Below, one piece after another: positions 45,341 to 55,066 of a DNA stretch of 59,016 nucleotides (its first letter is position 1; each line of letters begins with the position of its first letter). A program made the position numbers and the translations under genes. The notes under the pieces were generated by a model that was not told the origin of the DNA, did no database searches, and saw nothing but the letters and a program-made list of their open reading frames with translations. Source of the stretch: Telmatospirillum sp. (GTDB lineage Bacteria > Pseudomonadota > Alphaproteobacteria > Rhodospirillales > Magnetospirillaceae); contig WASQ01000055.1 of NCBI GenBank assembly GCA_009712185.1, forward strand, positions 1 to 59,016. Reading direction: 5' to 3'.

Positions 45341-47101
45341 ATGACCGCAGGTGACAAGCCCTGGAGCGGAGCCAAGGCGGTCCTGGAACGCCGGATCGAT
45401 CAGGCGCTGGGCCGGGCGGAGGCCGATCTCGTCATTCGCGGGGTCCAGATGCTCAATGTCGCGACAGGAGAGCTGGCGCTGACCGATATCGCGGTCTGTG
45501 GCGACAGGATTGTCGGAACCTACGATCAGGACTACCGCGGACGCCAGGTGATCGAAGGGGGCGGGCTTTTCGCGGTCCCCGGCTTCATCGACACGCATGT
45601 GCACCCCGAATCGACGCTGGTTCAGCCGGGTGAGTTCGACCGCCTCGTCCTGACGCGCGGGACGACCACGGCGATCGCGGACCCCCACGAGATCACCAAT
45701 GTGCTGGGCGGCGAAGGACTGCGCTATTTTCTCGACGCCTCGCTCGCCGTGGCGATGGACCTCCGGATCAATCTGCCATCCTGTGTTCCGGCCAGCGCGC
45801 TGGAAACAGGCGGGGCGCGCCTGGAGGCCGCCGACCTCGTCGCCTTTCGCGACCATCCGAAAGTGATCGGTCTGGCGGAATTCATGAACTTTCCCGGCGT
45901 CCTCGCCAAGGACGGCGCGGTTCTCGACAAACTGGCAGCCTTTGACGGCGCCCCCATCGACGGTCATTCCCCCCTGCTCTCCGGCCGGCCGCTCAACGCC
46001 TATCTGTCCTGCGGCATCCGGAACTGCCATGAGGTCACCCAGGCGGCGGAGGCTGAGGAAAAGTTGCGCAAGGGCATGCAGGTCCTGATCAGGGAGGGCA
46101 GCGTCACCCGCGACGTCGAAACCCTTGCCGGGTTGATCGACATGACCCGTTCGCCCTTTCTCGCCTTCTGCACGGACGACCGGACGCCGCTCCATATCGC
46201 GGAGGACGGACATATCGACCATCTGATCCGCACCGCCATCGCCCGGGGAGCGCCGGTCGCCGCCGCCTACCGCAGTGCCACCTGGTCGGCCGCCCGTGGT
46301 TTCGGCCTTACCGACCGCGGCCTCCTCGCCCCCGGTTACCGGGCCGACATCGTCCTGCTGGACGATCTGGAAAGCTGTCATGTCGTCGGCGTCGTCAAGG
46401 ACGGACGGATCGTCGATGGATCGATTTTCGCCGGACGCCCCCTTCCCGCCCCCGTGGGCTATGGATCGATCCGCCGCGCGCCGGTCGAGGCAGCGGTCTT
46501 CCGGACCCCTTGCGCCGGCCCCACCGGGCCGGTGATCGGACTGATCCCCCGTCAGATCATCACCGAAACTCTCTCCCTCACGCTTCCCTACCACGACGGA
46601 GAACGGCGGGCGGATCCCCGCCAGGATGTGCTCAAAGTCGCGGTCCTGGAACGTCATGGCCGCAATGGCAATGTCGGGCGCGGATTCGTGAAGGGGTTCG
46701 GACTGACGGGGGGCGCCATCGCCTCCTCGATCGGGCATGATGCCCATAACATCATCGTCGTCGGCGCCAATGACGCCGATATGGCGGTTGCGGTCAACCG
46801 GCTGATCGCCCTTCAAGGCGGTTTCGTCGCGGCGCGCGACGGCGAGGTCCAGGCCGAACTGGCCCTGCCCCTGGCCGGACTGATGAGCGACCGGCCGGCG
46901 GACGAGGTCGAGCAGACTCTGCGGACGCTTCGCGCCGCCGTTTGGAACATGGGATGCCGGCTGGAGGAGCCGTTCGTCCAGATGGCCTTCCTGCCTCTGT
47001 CCATGATCCCTCATCTCAAGATCACCGACCACGGACTGATCGATGTGAACCGGCATTGCATCCTGACATTGGACGGCCATCATCTTATGGCGGCGGACTG
47101 A
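45341..47101 (+). CDS. ade: Adenine deaminase
   Basis: This 586-residue protein is the bacterial Ade type, unrelated to adenosine deaminase. PGFIDTHVHPESTLV holds the metal histidines. It continues with DPHEITNVLGGEGLRYFLDAS, GLAEFMNFPGVL, DGHSPLLSG and FCTDDRTPLHIAEDGHIDHLIR. The C-terminal half is family-typical, with TGGAIASSIGHDAHNIIVVGAND. It converts adenine to hypoxanthine and ammonia using divalent metal. It closes the purine operon. Confidence 0.94.
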   Translation: MTAGDKPWSGAKAVLERRIDQALGRAEADLVIRGVQMLNVATGELALTDIAVCGDRIVGTYDQDYRGRQVIEGGGLFAVPGFIDTHVHPESTLVQPGEFDRLVLTRGTTTAIADPHEITNVLGGEGLRYFLDASLAVAMDLRINLPSCVPASALETGGARLEAADLVAFRDHPKVIGLAEFMNFPGVLAKDGAVLDKLAAFDGAPIDGHSPLLSGRPLNAYLSCGIRNCHEVTQAAEAEEKLRKGMQVLIREGSVTRDVETLAGLIDMTRSPFLAFCTDDRTPLHIAEDGHIDHLIRTAIARGAPVAAAYRSATWSAARGFGLTDRGLLAPGYRADIVLLDDLESCHVVGVVKDGRIVDGSIFAGRPLPAPVGYGSIRRAPVEAAVFRTPCAGPTGPVIGLIPRQIITETLSLTLPYHDGERRADPRQDVLKVAVLERHGRNGNVGRGFVKGFGLTGGAIASSIGHDAHNIIVVGANDADMAVAVNRLIALQGGFVAARDGEVQAELALPLAGLMSDRPADEVEQTLRTLRAAVWNMGCRLEEPFVQMAFLPLSMIPHLKITDHGLIDVNRHCILTLDGHHLMAAD

Positions 47102-47179
47102 GGCGGCCGGCGGCACCTGGCGCCAGGCCTCCGACCGCGCGAACTGGACGGTTGCCAGACGGTCTCTCCCACGCCGGTA

Positions 47180-47902
47180 TCACCCCCCCAGCCGGCCGGC
47201 CAGCGCGCGAAAATCCTCCGCGACCAGATCCCAATCCCCGGACGGTTCCAGATCGGTGGTCTGTTCCGGCCCATGCTCGGTGCGCCGGGCGACGAAGGCT
47301 GTCTTGAAACCCTCTGCCCGCGCCGCGGCGAGGTCGCCGTTATGGGCGGCCACCAGGCAGATGTCGCCCGGATCCATCGCCAGAACCCCGGCCGTCCGGC
47401 GGTAGACCTCGGGAGAGGGTTTGTAGGCGCGGGCGACCTCGGCCCCCAGGATGGCATCCCAGGGCAGGCCCGCCCGTTTTGCCATGTCGATCATCAGGCG
47501 GATATTGCCGTTGGACAAAGGGGCGATGATGTGGCGCCTTTTCAACCGGGTCAGCCCGTCGATCACGTCGGGCCAGGGGTCCAGCCGGTGCCAGACATGG
47601 TTCAGGTCCGACAGCTCCGCCTCCGGCACCAGGGCGCGATCCACGCCGAAATCCGGCAGAATCGTCTCCAGATTTTCCCGATGCAGAAGGTCAAGCGGCA
47701 GGAAGGGCCGGCGCCCGGACCGGATGTTCTCCATCGACGGTTCGTAAAGGCGCCGCCAGGCATCGGCGAAAGCCGACGGCGCGGCTCCCTTCCGGCCATG
47801 ACGTTCGAGAAAAGGACCGGCCTCGCGAATGACGCCGCTGCGCCAGTCCACCACCGTCCCGAAGACATCGAAGACCAGTGCCCGAACGTGATCCAGTGCC
47901 AT
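47180..47902 (-). CDS. Haloacid dehalogenase type II family hydrolase
   Basis: This 240-residue HAD protein has the nucleophile motif VFDVFGTVVDWR (first Asp near residue 10), PLSNGN (motif II), the motif III lysine in AYKPSPEVYRRTAG and the family-typical CLVAAHNGDLAAARAEGFKTAFV. These are hallmarks of L-2-haloacid dehalogenases, which hydrolyse 2-haloalkanoic acids to 2-hydroxy acids. Many homologues have other HAD activities, so the substrate is unproven. The ATG at 47902 was chosen over an upstream ATG at 47956 because conserved sequence starts here. Confidence 0.84.
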   Translation of the reverse strand: MALDHVRALVFDVFGTVVDWRSGVIREAGPFLERHGRKGAAPSAFADAWRRLYEPSMENIRSGRRPFLPLDLLHRENLETILPDFGVDRALVPEAELSDLNHVWHRLDPWPDVIDGLTRLKRRHIIAPLSNGNIRLMIDMAKRAGLPWDAILGAEVARAYKPSPEVYRRTAGVLAMDPGDICLVAAHNGDLAAARAEGFKTAFVARRTEHGPEQTTDLEPSGDWDLVAEDFRALAGRLGG

Positions 47903-47970
47903 CGCCGCCTCATCATCATAGGGATGTGCGCCGCCCGGTCCCGGCGGCGTCGGCATCAGGAAAACACGAA

Positions 47971-47999
47971 AGCCCCGGCGGGACCATCCGGCCGGGGCT
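47971..47999 (-). terminator. Rho-independent terminator after the DUF3830 gene
   Basis: On the leftward strand AGCCCCGGC pairs with GCCGGGGCT around an 11-nt loop. The transcript continues TTCGTGTTTTCC, a reasonable U-rich tail. It lies about 35 nt after the stop at 48034 and before the HAD gene starting at 47902, separating the two units. Confidence 0.75.
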
Positions 48000-48033
48000 G
48001 ATTTCTGTCATCCGTTCCGGAAATGACCGGAGG

Positions 48034-48447
48034 TCAGATGGCCTCGAACAGAATGTCCTGGGCCCCGTGCCAAAGAGTCCGCTCGCCCAGCGGCATCAGA
48101 TTTTCGAGACCTTCCGTGATCGACAGGAAATGGTTGCCGCAAAGCTGCCCGGCGCGGCTCGCGAAGCAGACGGCGCCATAGGCCAGAAGGATCTCGGTCT
48201 CGCTGACGCCACCGGGATACAGAATGATCTGTCCGGGGGCCGGATAGCTGGTGGCGTTCTCAAAATCCAGGCCGAGATCGAGGTCGCCCAGCGGAATCCA
48301 GCAACCCTGCCCGCTCCAGCGCACATGAATGATCCGCTGGCGATAGGGTAGAAGGCTTTTGAATTTCGCCACGGTCTTGGGCGCCGCCTGGCTTTCGAAG
48401 GATGCCAGGAACTGGTAGGGGCCGGCGGTGATGCGGACGTCAGCCAT
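48034..48447 (-). CDS. DUF3830 family protein (cyclophilin-like fold)
   Basis: This 137-residue protein resembles the DUF3830 family. A beta-rich N-terminus leads into TVAKFKSLLPYRQRIIHVRWSGQGCWIPLGDLD, then YPAPGQIILYPGGVSETEILLAYGAVCFASRAGQLCGNHF. Related structures have a cyclophilin-like barrel; no enzymatic role is established. Family genes often lie with amidohydrolases and transporters, which fits the deaminase cluster nearby. The start at 48447 has AGAGGTTG upstream. Confidence 0.75.
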   Translation of the reverse strand: MADVRITAGPYQFLASFESQAAPKTVAKFKSLLPYRQRIIHVRWSGQGCWIPLGDLDLGLDFENATSYPAPGQIILYPGGVSETEILLAYGAVCFASRAGQLCGNHFLSITEGLENLMPLGERTLWHGAQDILFEAI

Positions 48448-48543
48448 GGGAACAACCTCTTTCGATGCAATGTCAAGGGGATGGCCGCAGCTTACCATCC
48501 GATCCCGGCGTGCGTATCGGCAAAAAAGGTGACGTTGCGCCTC

Positions 48544-49320
48544 TCAGGCCGGGCGCACATCCATCTGGCAAAAGCGGCCGGCGACGGCAAATCCCGCGGC
48601 ATCATAGACAGCGCAGGCCGGCGCATTGTCCGAGGTGGTCAGCAGATGCACCGTGGCGACGCCCTCCCGGGCGAGAAGGGCGCACAGGCTTTCGACGAGC
48701 CGGCGGGCATGCCCCCGCCCCCGGCGGTCCGCACGCGTCACGACATTTCCGATCACCGCCTCGTCTCCGGTGCGGGCCAGGGTTCCGGCGGTGGCCACAA
48801 TCCCGTCGCCGTCCGTCGCGGCCAGAAACGGCAATTCCAGCATCCAGGCGGAAAACACCGTGTGGGGATTATGGACGCGCGAAAACAGCGACACGGCGGC
48901 CAGATCGGCCGGCCCCAGGCGACGGGCCTCCGGAAACCATGTTGCCCCTGCCGTCCGGCGTTCGTAGAGGCGCTGGTCGAGGGTCATTTCGATCCGCTCG
49001 CCCAGCAGCGCGCGCATCATCGGCGCGTCCGACGACGCCAGTTGCAGTTCCAGCCTTTGGGGACAGGCGGCCAGCAGTCGCAACTCCTGGTCGCGCAGGC
49101 GCCCAACCGGAGAGAAGGCGGTCAGGCCGTCGAAATCGAATCCCAGAATCACCCCCTGCCGATCGCGCCCGATATGGACATAGCGATTGTCGGCACCGGC
49201 GCGCAATCCCTCCAGCGCGCCCTCGAAATAGGACCGGAAGAACGGGCTGTCCGCCAGAAACCGGCGAACCCAGTCAATGTCATCCTGATTGAGAAAGGAC
49301 GTCCTGCACAGTGTCATCAT
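48544..49320 (-). CDS. GNAT family N-acetyltransferase
   Basis: This 258-residue protein has its GNAT fold in the C-terminal half. GNVVTRADRRGRGHARRLVESLCALLAREG is the acetyl-CoA-binding motif A, and LLTTSDNAPACAVYDAAGF is motif B. The N-terminal 120 residues may form a second, degenerate acetyltransferase-like domain. The acceptor is unknown. It is the last GC-rich chromosomal gene before the AT-rich junction at about 49365. Confidence 0.82.
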   Translation of the reverse strand: MMTLCRTSFLNQDDIDWVRRFLADSPFFRSYFEGALEGLRAGADNRYVHIGRDRQGVILGFDFDGLTAFSPVGRLRDQELRLLAACPQRLELQLASSDAPMMRALLGERIEMTLDQRLYERRTAGATWFPEARRLGPADLAAVSLFSRVHNPHTVFSAWMLELPFLAATDGDGIVATAGTLARTGDEAVIGNVVTRADRRGRGHARRLVESLCALLAREGVATVHLLTTSDNAPACAVYDAAGFAVAGRFCQMDVRPA

Positions 49321-49777
49321 CGACCCTACCCCTGCCAGGACGGCCCTTCCTTTCTAGGATTAAGCCTCATTTCGACGAGTCACGATACCGAGCCTTCATG
49401 TTCATGTCGTACAACATATTCTTTTCGCACAGATCGCTCAAATAACTGTGGATACCCCATTTACTTACACACTCATATCATATTAATAAAAATCACAAAT
49501 CCAAAATGTAAATAAATTTTAAAAGAACAATATTTCATATTTCGCACGATATATCACCAATAATATTTAACTACAATAATAAAATTCCCAGCCATCATTC
49601 GATCTGCCCACCAATTACCATAAGCGAATAAATCACAGAAACATCATTCATTTAACTATAAACCAATACATATCACAAGCCATATAAATATATGCAATAT
49701 ATAATATGTCGTGCAATTTATTGCAATGCGCAATGAATCGAAGACAATCGCCTCGGCCATAGTCCTTGGGTGGTGGG
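49321..49777. other. AT-rich junction of the acquired secretion island
   Basis: From about 49365 the composition drops abruptly from GC-rich to strongly AT-rich (especially 49480-49720) and the codon style of later genes also changes. No gene is supported here. The promoter of the hlyB-like gene probably lies in this stretch. I saw no tRNA gene or clear attachment-site repeat at the border. Confidence 0.6.
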
Positions 49778-51958
49778 ATGTCGGACGGAGTATACCCTTC
49801 AGATAAAAATCTAGATTCAGGGCTATCTTGCCTGGCAATAATGCTGGGTTTCTTTCAATTAAACGCAGATTCTGCCCAGATTTGGCAATATCGCAATCAG
49901 ACGGACGTCACCTTCAGTGTCAGCGACATCATACGGGCGGCGAAGCACGCCGGGTTGTTGGCGAGAGTCGCAAAGAGTCGGTGGGAGCGTTTGGATAGGG
50001 CTCCGCTACCCGCTCTCGCTCGGCTTAAGGATGGGCACTTCGTCATCTTCGTCCGCATCCTTAAGAACGTGGAACAAGGGGACCGCCTCCTGATACAGGA
50101 TCCCTTCCGCACAAATCCAGAGATCAAGACCGAGGAAGAAATCACTGCCCGCTGGGACGGAACATTAATTTTCATGACTCACCGGGAGGCGTTGGCGGGG
50201 ACGATACGTGGATTTGACCTGACTTGGTTCATTCCTGCGGTCGTGAAATATCGTCGTCTCTTGGGCGAAGTTCTTATTTCGTCGTTCTTCCTGCAACTCA
50301 TGGGCCTCGTTTCGCCGCTGTTTTTCCAAGTAGTCACGGATAAAGTCCTTATACATCGAGGTCTTTCTTCCCTCGATGTTCTTGCGATCGGCCTGACTTT
50401 GGTTTCGTTGTTTGAGGTCTTACTGGGAGCGGCGCGAACCTATGTATTTGCGCACACCACGAGCCGCGTCGATGTAGAACTCGGGGCCGCGCTTTATCGC
50501 CATCTAGTCGGCCTTCCCATGGCTTATTTCGCAGCTCGGCAAGCAGGTACGACGGTGGCCCGTGTACGTGAACTTGAGAATGTTCGTAATTTCCTCACCA
50601 GCTCCGCGATCACCCTGGTGATAGACGCCGCATTCACAGGAGTCTTTTTCGTCGTCATGTTCCTTTATTCGACGATGCTGGCCTGGGCAGTGGTGGCCAC
50701 CATACCCTGCTACGTAATGCTGTCTCTGGTGGTGACGCCGACATTAAAGCGGCAAATCGACCATAAATTTCGGCACAGCGCAGAAAATCAAGCCTTCCTC
50801 GTTGAAACGGTAACCGCAGCCGAGACGATCAAGGCGATGGCCATCGAATCACAGTTGCAAAAAAAATGGGAAGGTATTCTTGCCGCCTATGTCAGCTCCT
50901 CTTTCAAAGTGCAGAATCTGAATGCCATGGCTTCTCAGGTGGCGCAGTTCATTTCGAAAATACAGGTCGTGGCTATCTTATGGCTGGGAGCCAGGGAAGT
51001 AATGGATGGCACCATGACTATCGGTGCCCTCGTCGCCTTCAACATGCTGACGGGTCGGGTGACTGCGCCAGTTCTTCGTATGGCGCAGCTATGGCAAGAT
51101 TTTCAGCAGATGCGGGTCTCGGTCGACCGCCTGGGCGACATCCTGAACACCCCGGCCGAGCGCAATATGGCGAGCCGCTCGAATTTGCCCACTGTCGAGG
51201 GGCATCTCAGCTTGAAACTCGTAACGTTTCGTTACCATCCCGACAGAGAACCCGCATTGCGGAACTTCAGCCTCGATGTGAAGGCTGGGGAGCGTGTCGG
51301 TATCGTCGGCTCGTCGGGATCAGGAAAAAGCACCCTGACCAAGCTGATTCAGCGCCTCTATTCACCAGAAGCGGGACGTATCCTGATTGATGGTGCCGAT
51401 GTCGCTATGATTGACACGACTTGGCTGCGCCGACAGATCGGTGTCGTTTTGCAAGAAAACGTTCTTTTCAACCGCACTATCCGCGAAAACATCGCGTTGA
51501 CCAATCCTTCACTGCCGATGGAAAGCGTAATTCACGCTGCAAAGATGGCGGCCGCCCACGAATTCATTCTGGAGTTGCCCCTGGGCTACGACACCCTGGT
51601 AGTCGAACGAGGCGCGAATCTTTCCGGCGGCCAACGACAAAGGATCGCCATTGCCCGAGCTCTCATCACAAATCCACGGATCCTCATCTTCGACGAGGCC
51701 ACGAGTGCCCTCGACTACGAATCGGAAACAAAGATCCAGCGCAATATGAAACTGATGTGCGAGGGACGTACCGTCTTGATCATCGCGCACAGGCTTTCCG
51801 CAGTTCGCGACTGCGACCGCATCGTCGTACTTGAAAAGGGGACGATCGTCGAAGACGGCTGCCATCACGCCTTGCTCACGAAGGGTGGGCGCTACGCCGC
51901 GCTCTGGCGATGCCAAGCCGAGGAACGCTTTGGGACGGAAAGCCGCGATGCGGGGTGA
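49778..51958 (+). CDS. Type I secretion ABC exporter with degenerate C39-like domain (HlyB type)
   Basis: This 726-residue protein has three parts. A C39-peptidase-like domain (about 1-130) carries Ser14 in DSGLSC, where active peptidases have cysteine, so it is probably a non-cleaving substrate-recognition domain as in HlyB. Six transmembrane helices follow (about 150-440). The ATPase domain (about 480-720) has Walker A GSSGSGKST near 511-519, LSGGQRQR near 617 and LIFDEATSALD. It exports unfolded RTX-like proteins through an inner-membrane complex. The ATG at 49778 is preferred to a TTG at 49766. It overlaps the adaptor gene by 11 bp. Confidence 0.92.
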   Translation: MSDGVYPSDKNLDSGLSCLAIMLGFFQLNADSAQIWQYRNQTDVTFSVSDIIRAAKHAGLLARVAKSRWERLDRAPLPALARLKDGHFVIFVRILKNVEQGDRLLIQDPFRTNPEIKTEEEITARWDGTLIFMTHREALAGTIRGFDLTWFIPAVVKYRRLLGEVLISSFFLQLMGLVSPLFFQVVTDKVLIHRGLSSLDVLAIGLTLVSLFEVLLGAARTYVFAHTTSRVDVELGAALYRHLVGLPMAYFAARQAGTTVARVRELENVRNFLTSSAITLVIDAAFTGVFFVVMFLYSTMLAWAVVATIPCYVMLSLVVTPTLKRQIDHKFRHSAENQAFLVETVTAAETIKAMAIESQLQKKWEGILAAYVSSSFKVQNLNAMASQVAQFISKIQVVAILWLGAREVMDGTMTIGALVAFNMLTGRVTAPVLRMAQLWQDFQQMRVSVDRLGDILNTPAERNMASRSNLPTVEGHLSLKLVTFRYHPDREPALRNFSLDVKAGERVGIVGSSGSGKSTLTKLIQRLYSPEAGRILIDGADVAMIDTTWLRRQIGVVLQENVLFNRTIRENIALTNPSLPMESVIHAAKMAAAHEFILELPLGYDTLVVERGANLSGGQRQRIAIARALITNPRILIFDEATSALDYESETKIQRNMKLMCEGRTVLIIAHRLSAVRDCDRIVVLEKGTIVEDGCHHALLTKGGRYAALWRCQAEERFGTESRDAG

Positions 51959-53450
51959 GGCGTGGCGCGACGTGCTCCTGATGCGCTTTGAGCCTTTACG
52001 CCGTCACGTCGCGATTTGGCAGGCAGCGTGGCGATTAGAAGGACGGAAGCCCCGATTGGCGCCGAGGACATCTGACGAGTTGGCCTTCCTTCCCGCCGCG
52101 CTTGAGATTGTAGAAACCCCCGCCTCACCCCTGGGGCACGGCACGTTGTGGTTGGTGACGGGATTGTTTTCATCGGTATTGCTATGGTCTGTCCTTGGCG
52201 AAGTCGACATTCACGCCACTGCGCAAGGGAGGGTCATTCCCGCCGGCAAGACCAAGCCCGTGGCAGCTCTCGAAGCCGCTTCCGTAGCTGCCATCTATGT
52301 CAAGGACGGTGACCATGTTGATCAGGGCGCCGTGTTGATCGCGCTCGACCCGGCGGGACCTCAGGCCGACACGGCCAGATTGACACGAGAATGTTTGGAG
52401 TTGGTCGTAACAACTGCTCGTCTACGGGCACTTTTAGAAGGCCGCGAAGATTTCACGTTGCCTGACAATATTGGAGAGACGCCGGCATTGGTTGGAACGC
52501 ACCGTCAGCAGCTTCGTCAGCAGCTGGCGAGCCATCGGGCGATCATCGAAAGCCTGGAACTGGAGCGCCGTCAGAAGGAGGCGGAGCAACTCGGGACCGG
52601 AGCGGACATTCAGCGCCTGGAGCAGACGGTGCCCCTATTGGCTGAGCAAGCCTTCGCCAAAAGAGAAATGGCCGCGCGGGGCTGGCAGTCACGAACTGAA
52701 TATCTGCGGATCGAGCAGGAACGCATAGACCGCAAACAGGCACTGGAGGTCGCCCGTCACAAATTTGTCGAGAACGAGGCTGCCATAGCCAATGTTCGGG
52801 AACGCCTTCGCGAAGAGGAGGCCAAATTTCGTGGCGGAGCACTCGCGCAATTGGCCGAAGCGGAGCAAAAGGTAGCCAGCCTTGAGCAGGATCTGGTGAA
52901 GGCAGAAGATCGGCGGCGCCTTTATCAATTGAAAGCACCATCCGCCGGGGTGATACAGCAACTGACCGTACATGCGGCCGGTGCGGTGGTGACGCAAGGG
53001 CTACCCTTGCTGATGGTGGTGCCGGACGACGGAGGCATAGCCATCGAAGCGGCGCTGGAGAACAAGGATGCTGGTTTTGTGCACCCCGGCCAAACTGCCG
53101 AGATCAAGGTGGAAAGCTTTCCGTTCACGCGCTATGGCACCATCGCGGGGGTCGTGCAGACTATATCCCGGGATACGGTACAAGGACCTGACAGCGATCT
53201 GGTGCAACGTCGTCAGGTGGCTCCGGCTGGTATTCGTGACATCGGTCAACCGACAGTCAGCCAAACAAGCCCGGTCTATGTGGTTCGAGTTACACCTCTT
53301 GCGACAGCCATGCAGGTCGATGGCCATGATATGCCGCTGTCCCCCGGAATGGCCGTGACAGCAGAGATTAAAACCGGGCGACGCCGCATCATTGATTATG
53401 TGTTGGATCCGGTGCTCCGGTATCGCGACGAGAGCATGAGGGAAAGGTGA
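51948..53450 (+). CDS. Type I secretion membrane-fusion/adaptor protein (HlyD type)
   Basis: This 500-residue HlyD-family protein has a cytoplasmic N-terminus (about 1-65) and one transmembrane helix near LWLVTGLFSSVLLWSVLGEVD. A barrel and lipoyl half-motifs (ATAQGRVIPAGKTKPVAALEAASVAAIYVKDGDHVDQG, in pieces) flank a long alpha-hairpin (about 150-320, rich in Glu, Arg and Gln). The C-terminal membrane-proximal domain has LSPGMAVTAEIKTGRR. It links the ABC exporter to an outer-membrane TolC protein, which is not encoded in the window. The ATG at 51948 follows GGGACGGAAAG. Confidence 0.9.
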   Translation: MRGEAWRDVLLMRFEPLRRHVAIWQAAWRLEGRKPRLAPRTSDELAFLPAALEIVETPASPLGHGTLWLVTGLFSSVLLWSVLGEVDIHATAQGRVIPAGKTKPVAALEAASVAAIYVKDGDHVDQGAVLIALDPAGPQADTARLTRECLELVVTTARLRALLEGREDFTLPDNIGETPALVGTHRQQLRQQLASHRAIIESLELERRQKEAEQLGTGADIQRLEQTVPLLAEQAFAKREMAARGWQSRTEYLRIEQERIDRKQALEVARHKFVENEAAIANVRERLREEEAKFRGGALAQLAEAEQKVASLEQDLVKAEDRRRLYQLKAPSAGVIQQLTVHAAGAVVTQGLPLLMVVPDDGGIAIEAALENKDAGFVHPGQTAEIKVESFPFTRYGTIAGVVQTISRDTVQGPDSDLVQRRQVAPAGIRDIGQPTVSQTSPVYVVRVTPLATAMQVDGHDMPLSPGMAVTAEIKTGRRRIIDYVLDPVLRYRDESMRER

Positions 53451-53454
53451 AAAA

Positions 53455-54978
53455 ATGGCAGACGGCGAATCTACGGGAAAGCGTGCGCGAAAAAGTCGTT
53501 TCGGTGGTTCCTGTGTTCTTGGTCGACCCTTTTGCCATTTAGCGCACAACATTGACGAACAGCGGCAGTTCGTCGACGACCAGACTGGGGAACAGTCGAT
53601 CGTTGGGCTTTTCGGCCTTCAGATACCGTTGTCGCAGTACGGGCAGAAACTGCGGCCACGGGACGGTGTAGCAGTCCTTCCGGCCCTTGCCCTGTTCGAC
53701 GCGGGTCACCATCCGGCAGTTGTCGATGTCGCCGATCGTCAAGCCGATCAGTTCGGAGACGCGCAATCCGGCGGAGTAGCCGAGGCAGAGGCTGAGCATG
53801 ACCCTGTGCTTGAAGCTGGGGGCATGGTCGAGGAACAGGGTGACCTACTCGGTGCTCAAGACGACCGGCAACTGGTCGGGGCGCCGAATGTGTTTGGCAA
53901 CGCCGAGCATCGGCTCGTATTTCGGCAGGTTGACGGTGTAGAAGAAGCGGATCCTGGCGATACGCTGGTTGATCGCCTGCACCGACAGGCCGCTCCTGGT
54001 AAGTTCGAGATAGTAGAGGCGAAGATCATCCGTCGTCGCCTTGTCGGGCGAACAATGCAGGAATTGGGTGAAGAACTTGACGCCGTTGACATAGATCACC
54101 AAGGTCTTCGGCGAGAGGTGGCGGGTGGTCATGTCGTCGATCAGACGTTGCCACAAAGGGCTGATGGGCTGTGTGCTCATAGGGGACTCCAGTCTTGGTC
54201 GAGGTCTTGGAACATCTCGAATTCAAGACAGAAGGTTTCGGAACGCTATAGGCCGCTCGTTCTGGTCGACGGTGTCGTTCAGCCTGACTGCGTTCGGCCA
54301 GAAGCCAAGCGGACGCCCGCGTGCCGTTCCCATCGAAAACAAACGCCAGAGAGCTATGTCGCTGGGATCAGCAAAGTCTTTCGCACTCTGACCCCGGTTT
54401 TTCTTGTTTTGCTATCGGCCGTGCTGACGGTGGCTAACCATGCGGCGGCGGGCGAACAGTACGGGATGGAGGATGGTCTTGCCAACTCGAGAGATGTGCC
54501 AGACCTTGTCGCGGCCGAATTGCAGAGAAATATCGAAAATGGGGCGAAACAGTGCCTCGCCGATAGGAAAACCACAGTGCAGGATGCGATGGAGGCGAAA
54601 ATCATCGACTTGGGGACCTCTGTGGGAGTGATGCTGGTCAAACCGAGAATACCCTCAGATCCCAGGGCGGCATGGGGATGTCTTTGCGGCACCTATACGT
54701 GCCCAATGTGGATCTATTCGTCCGAGGGAACAACGACACATCGAATTTGGTCGGCAGTCGGCGACTCGGTGGAGATTGTCGATCGCAAAGACAGTGGGGT
54801 GAAACGCTTACTGGTTTCAAGCGGAAGCGCAGGTCACCAATCGGCGATCCTGTATGATTGGAACGGTCAGAAATATGTAGTTCTGCGGAAAAAGATGGTT
54901 ATTTACGGACAAGGAATAGAACATGATGAACGAGTAGAAAATGAACTCGATAAATTCAGGGAAAGAGCCGCTCGTTAG
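53455..54978 (+). pseudogene. Third secretion-operon gene, apparently split by a recombinase insertion; C-terminal part is a secreted hypothetical protein
   Basis: An ATG at 53455 follows AAAGGTGA, 5 nt after the hlyD-like stop. The frame opens with MADGESTGKRARKS and stays open for 507 codons, but about 53535-54185 runs antisense to a recombinase remnant. From about 54361 the product looks genuine: a signal-like helix (about 54385-54450, ending AAAG), then about 170 residues with CLCGTYTCPMWIY and a beta-rich end. No ATG, GTG or TTG lies just ahead of the signal-like helix. I read the gene as interrupted and kept open by chance. The C-terminal part has no family I recognise. Confidence 0.5.
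53539..54180 (-). pseudogene. Tyrosine recombinase remnant with internal stop and missing C-terminus
   Basis: The leftward frame encodes a SAM-like N-terminal core-binding domain (from 54180: LWQRLIDDMTTRHLSPKTLVIYVNGVKF in pieces). It then runs into the catalytic domain with GYSAGLRVSELIGL, which holds the first catalytic arginine. A TAG at 53845-53847 interrupts the frame at a position where GAG would restore LSTEEV. The protein also ends before the HxxR and Tyr motifs. It resembles the accessory integrases linked to IS91-type elements, but no IS91 transposase is present. It is dead and lies antisense within the third secretion-operon gene. Confidence 0.8.
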
Positions 54979-55066
54979 TCTATCGACACACTTCAACAAA
55001 CCGGCAAAATGATGGTGAAAAAATTATTTTTATTTTATATATTTTGTCAATTTTTTTAAACAAAAA

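Noticed and set aside
49656..49838. Leftward 60-codon frame in the AT-rich junction
   Set aside because: It overlaps the start of the hlyB-like gene and has no ribosome-binding site or recognisable sequence.
54355..54391. ATG at 54355 as a start for the secreted hypothetical protein
   Set aside because: It is in a different frame from the signal-like helix and meets a stop after 12 codons.
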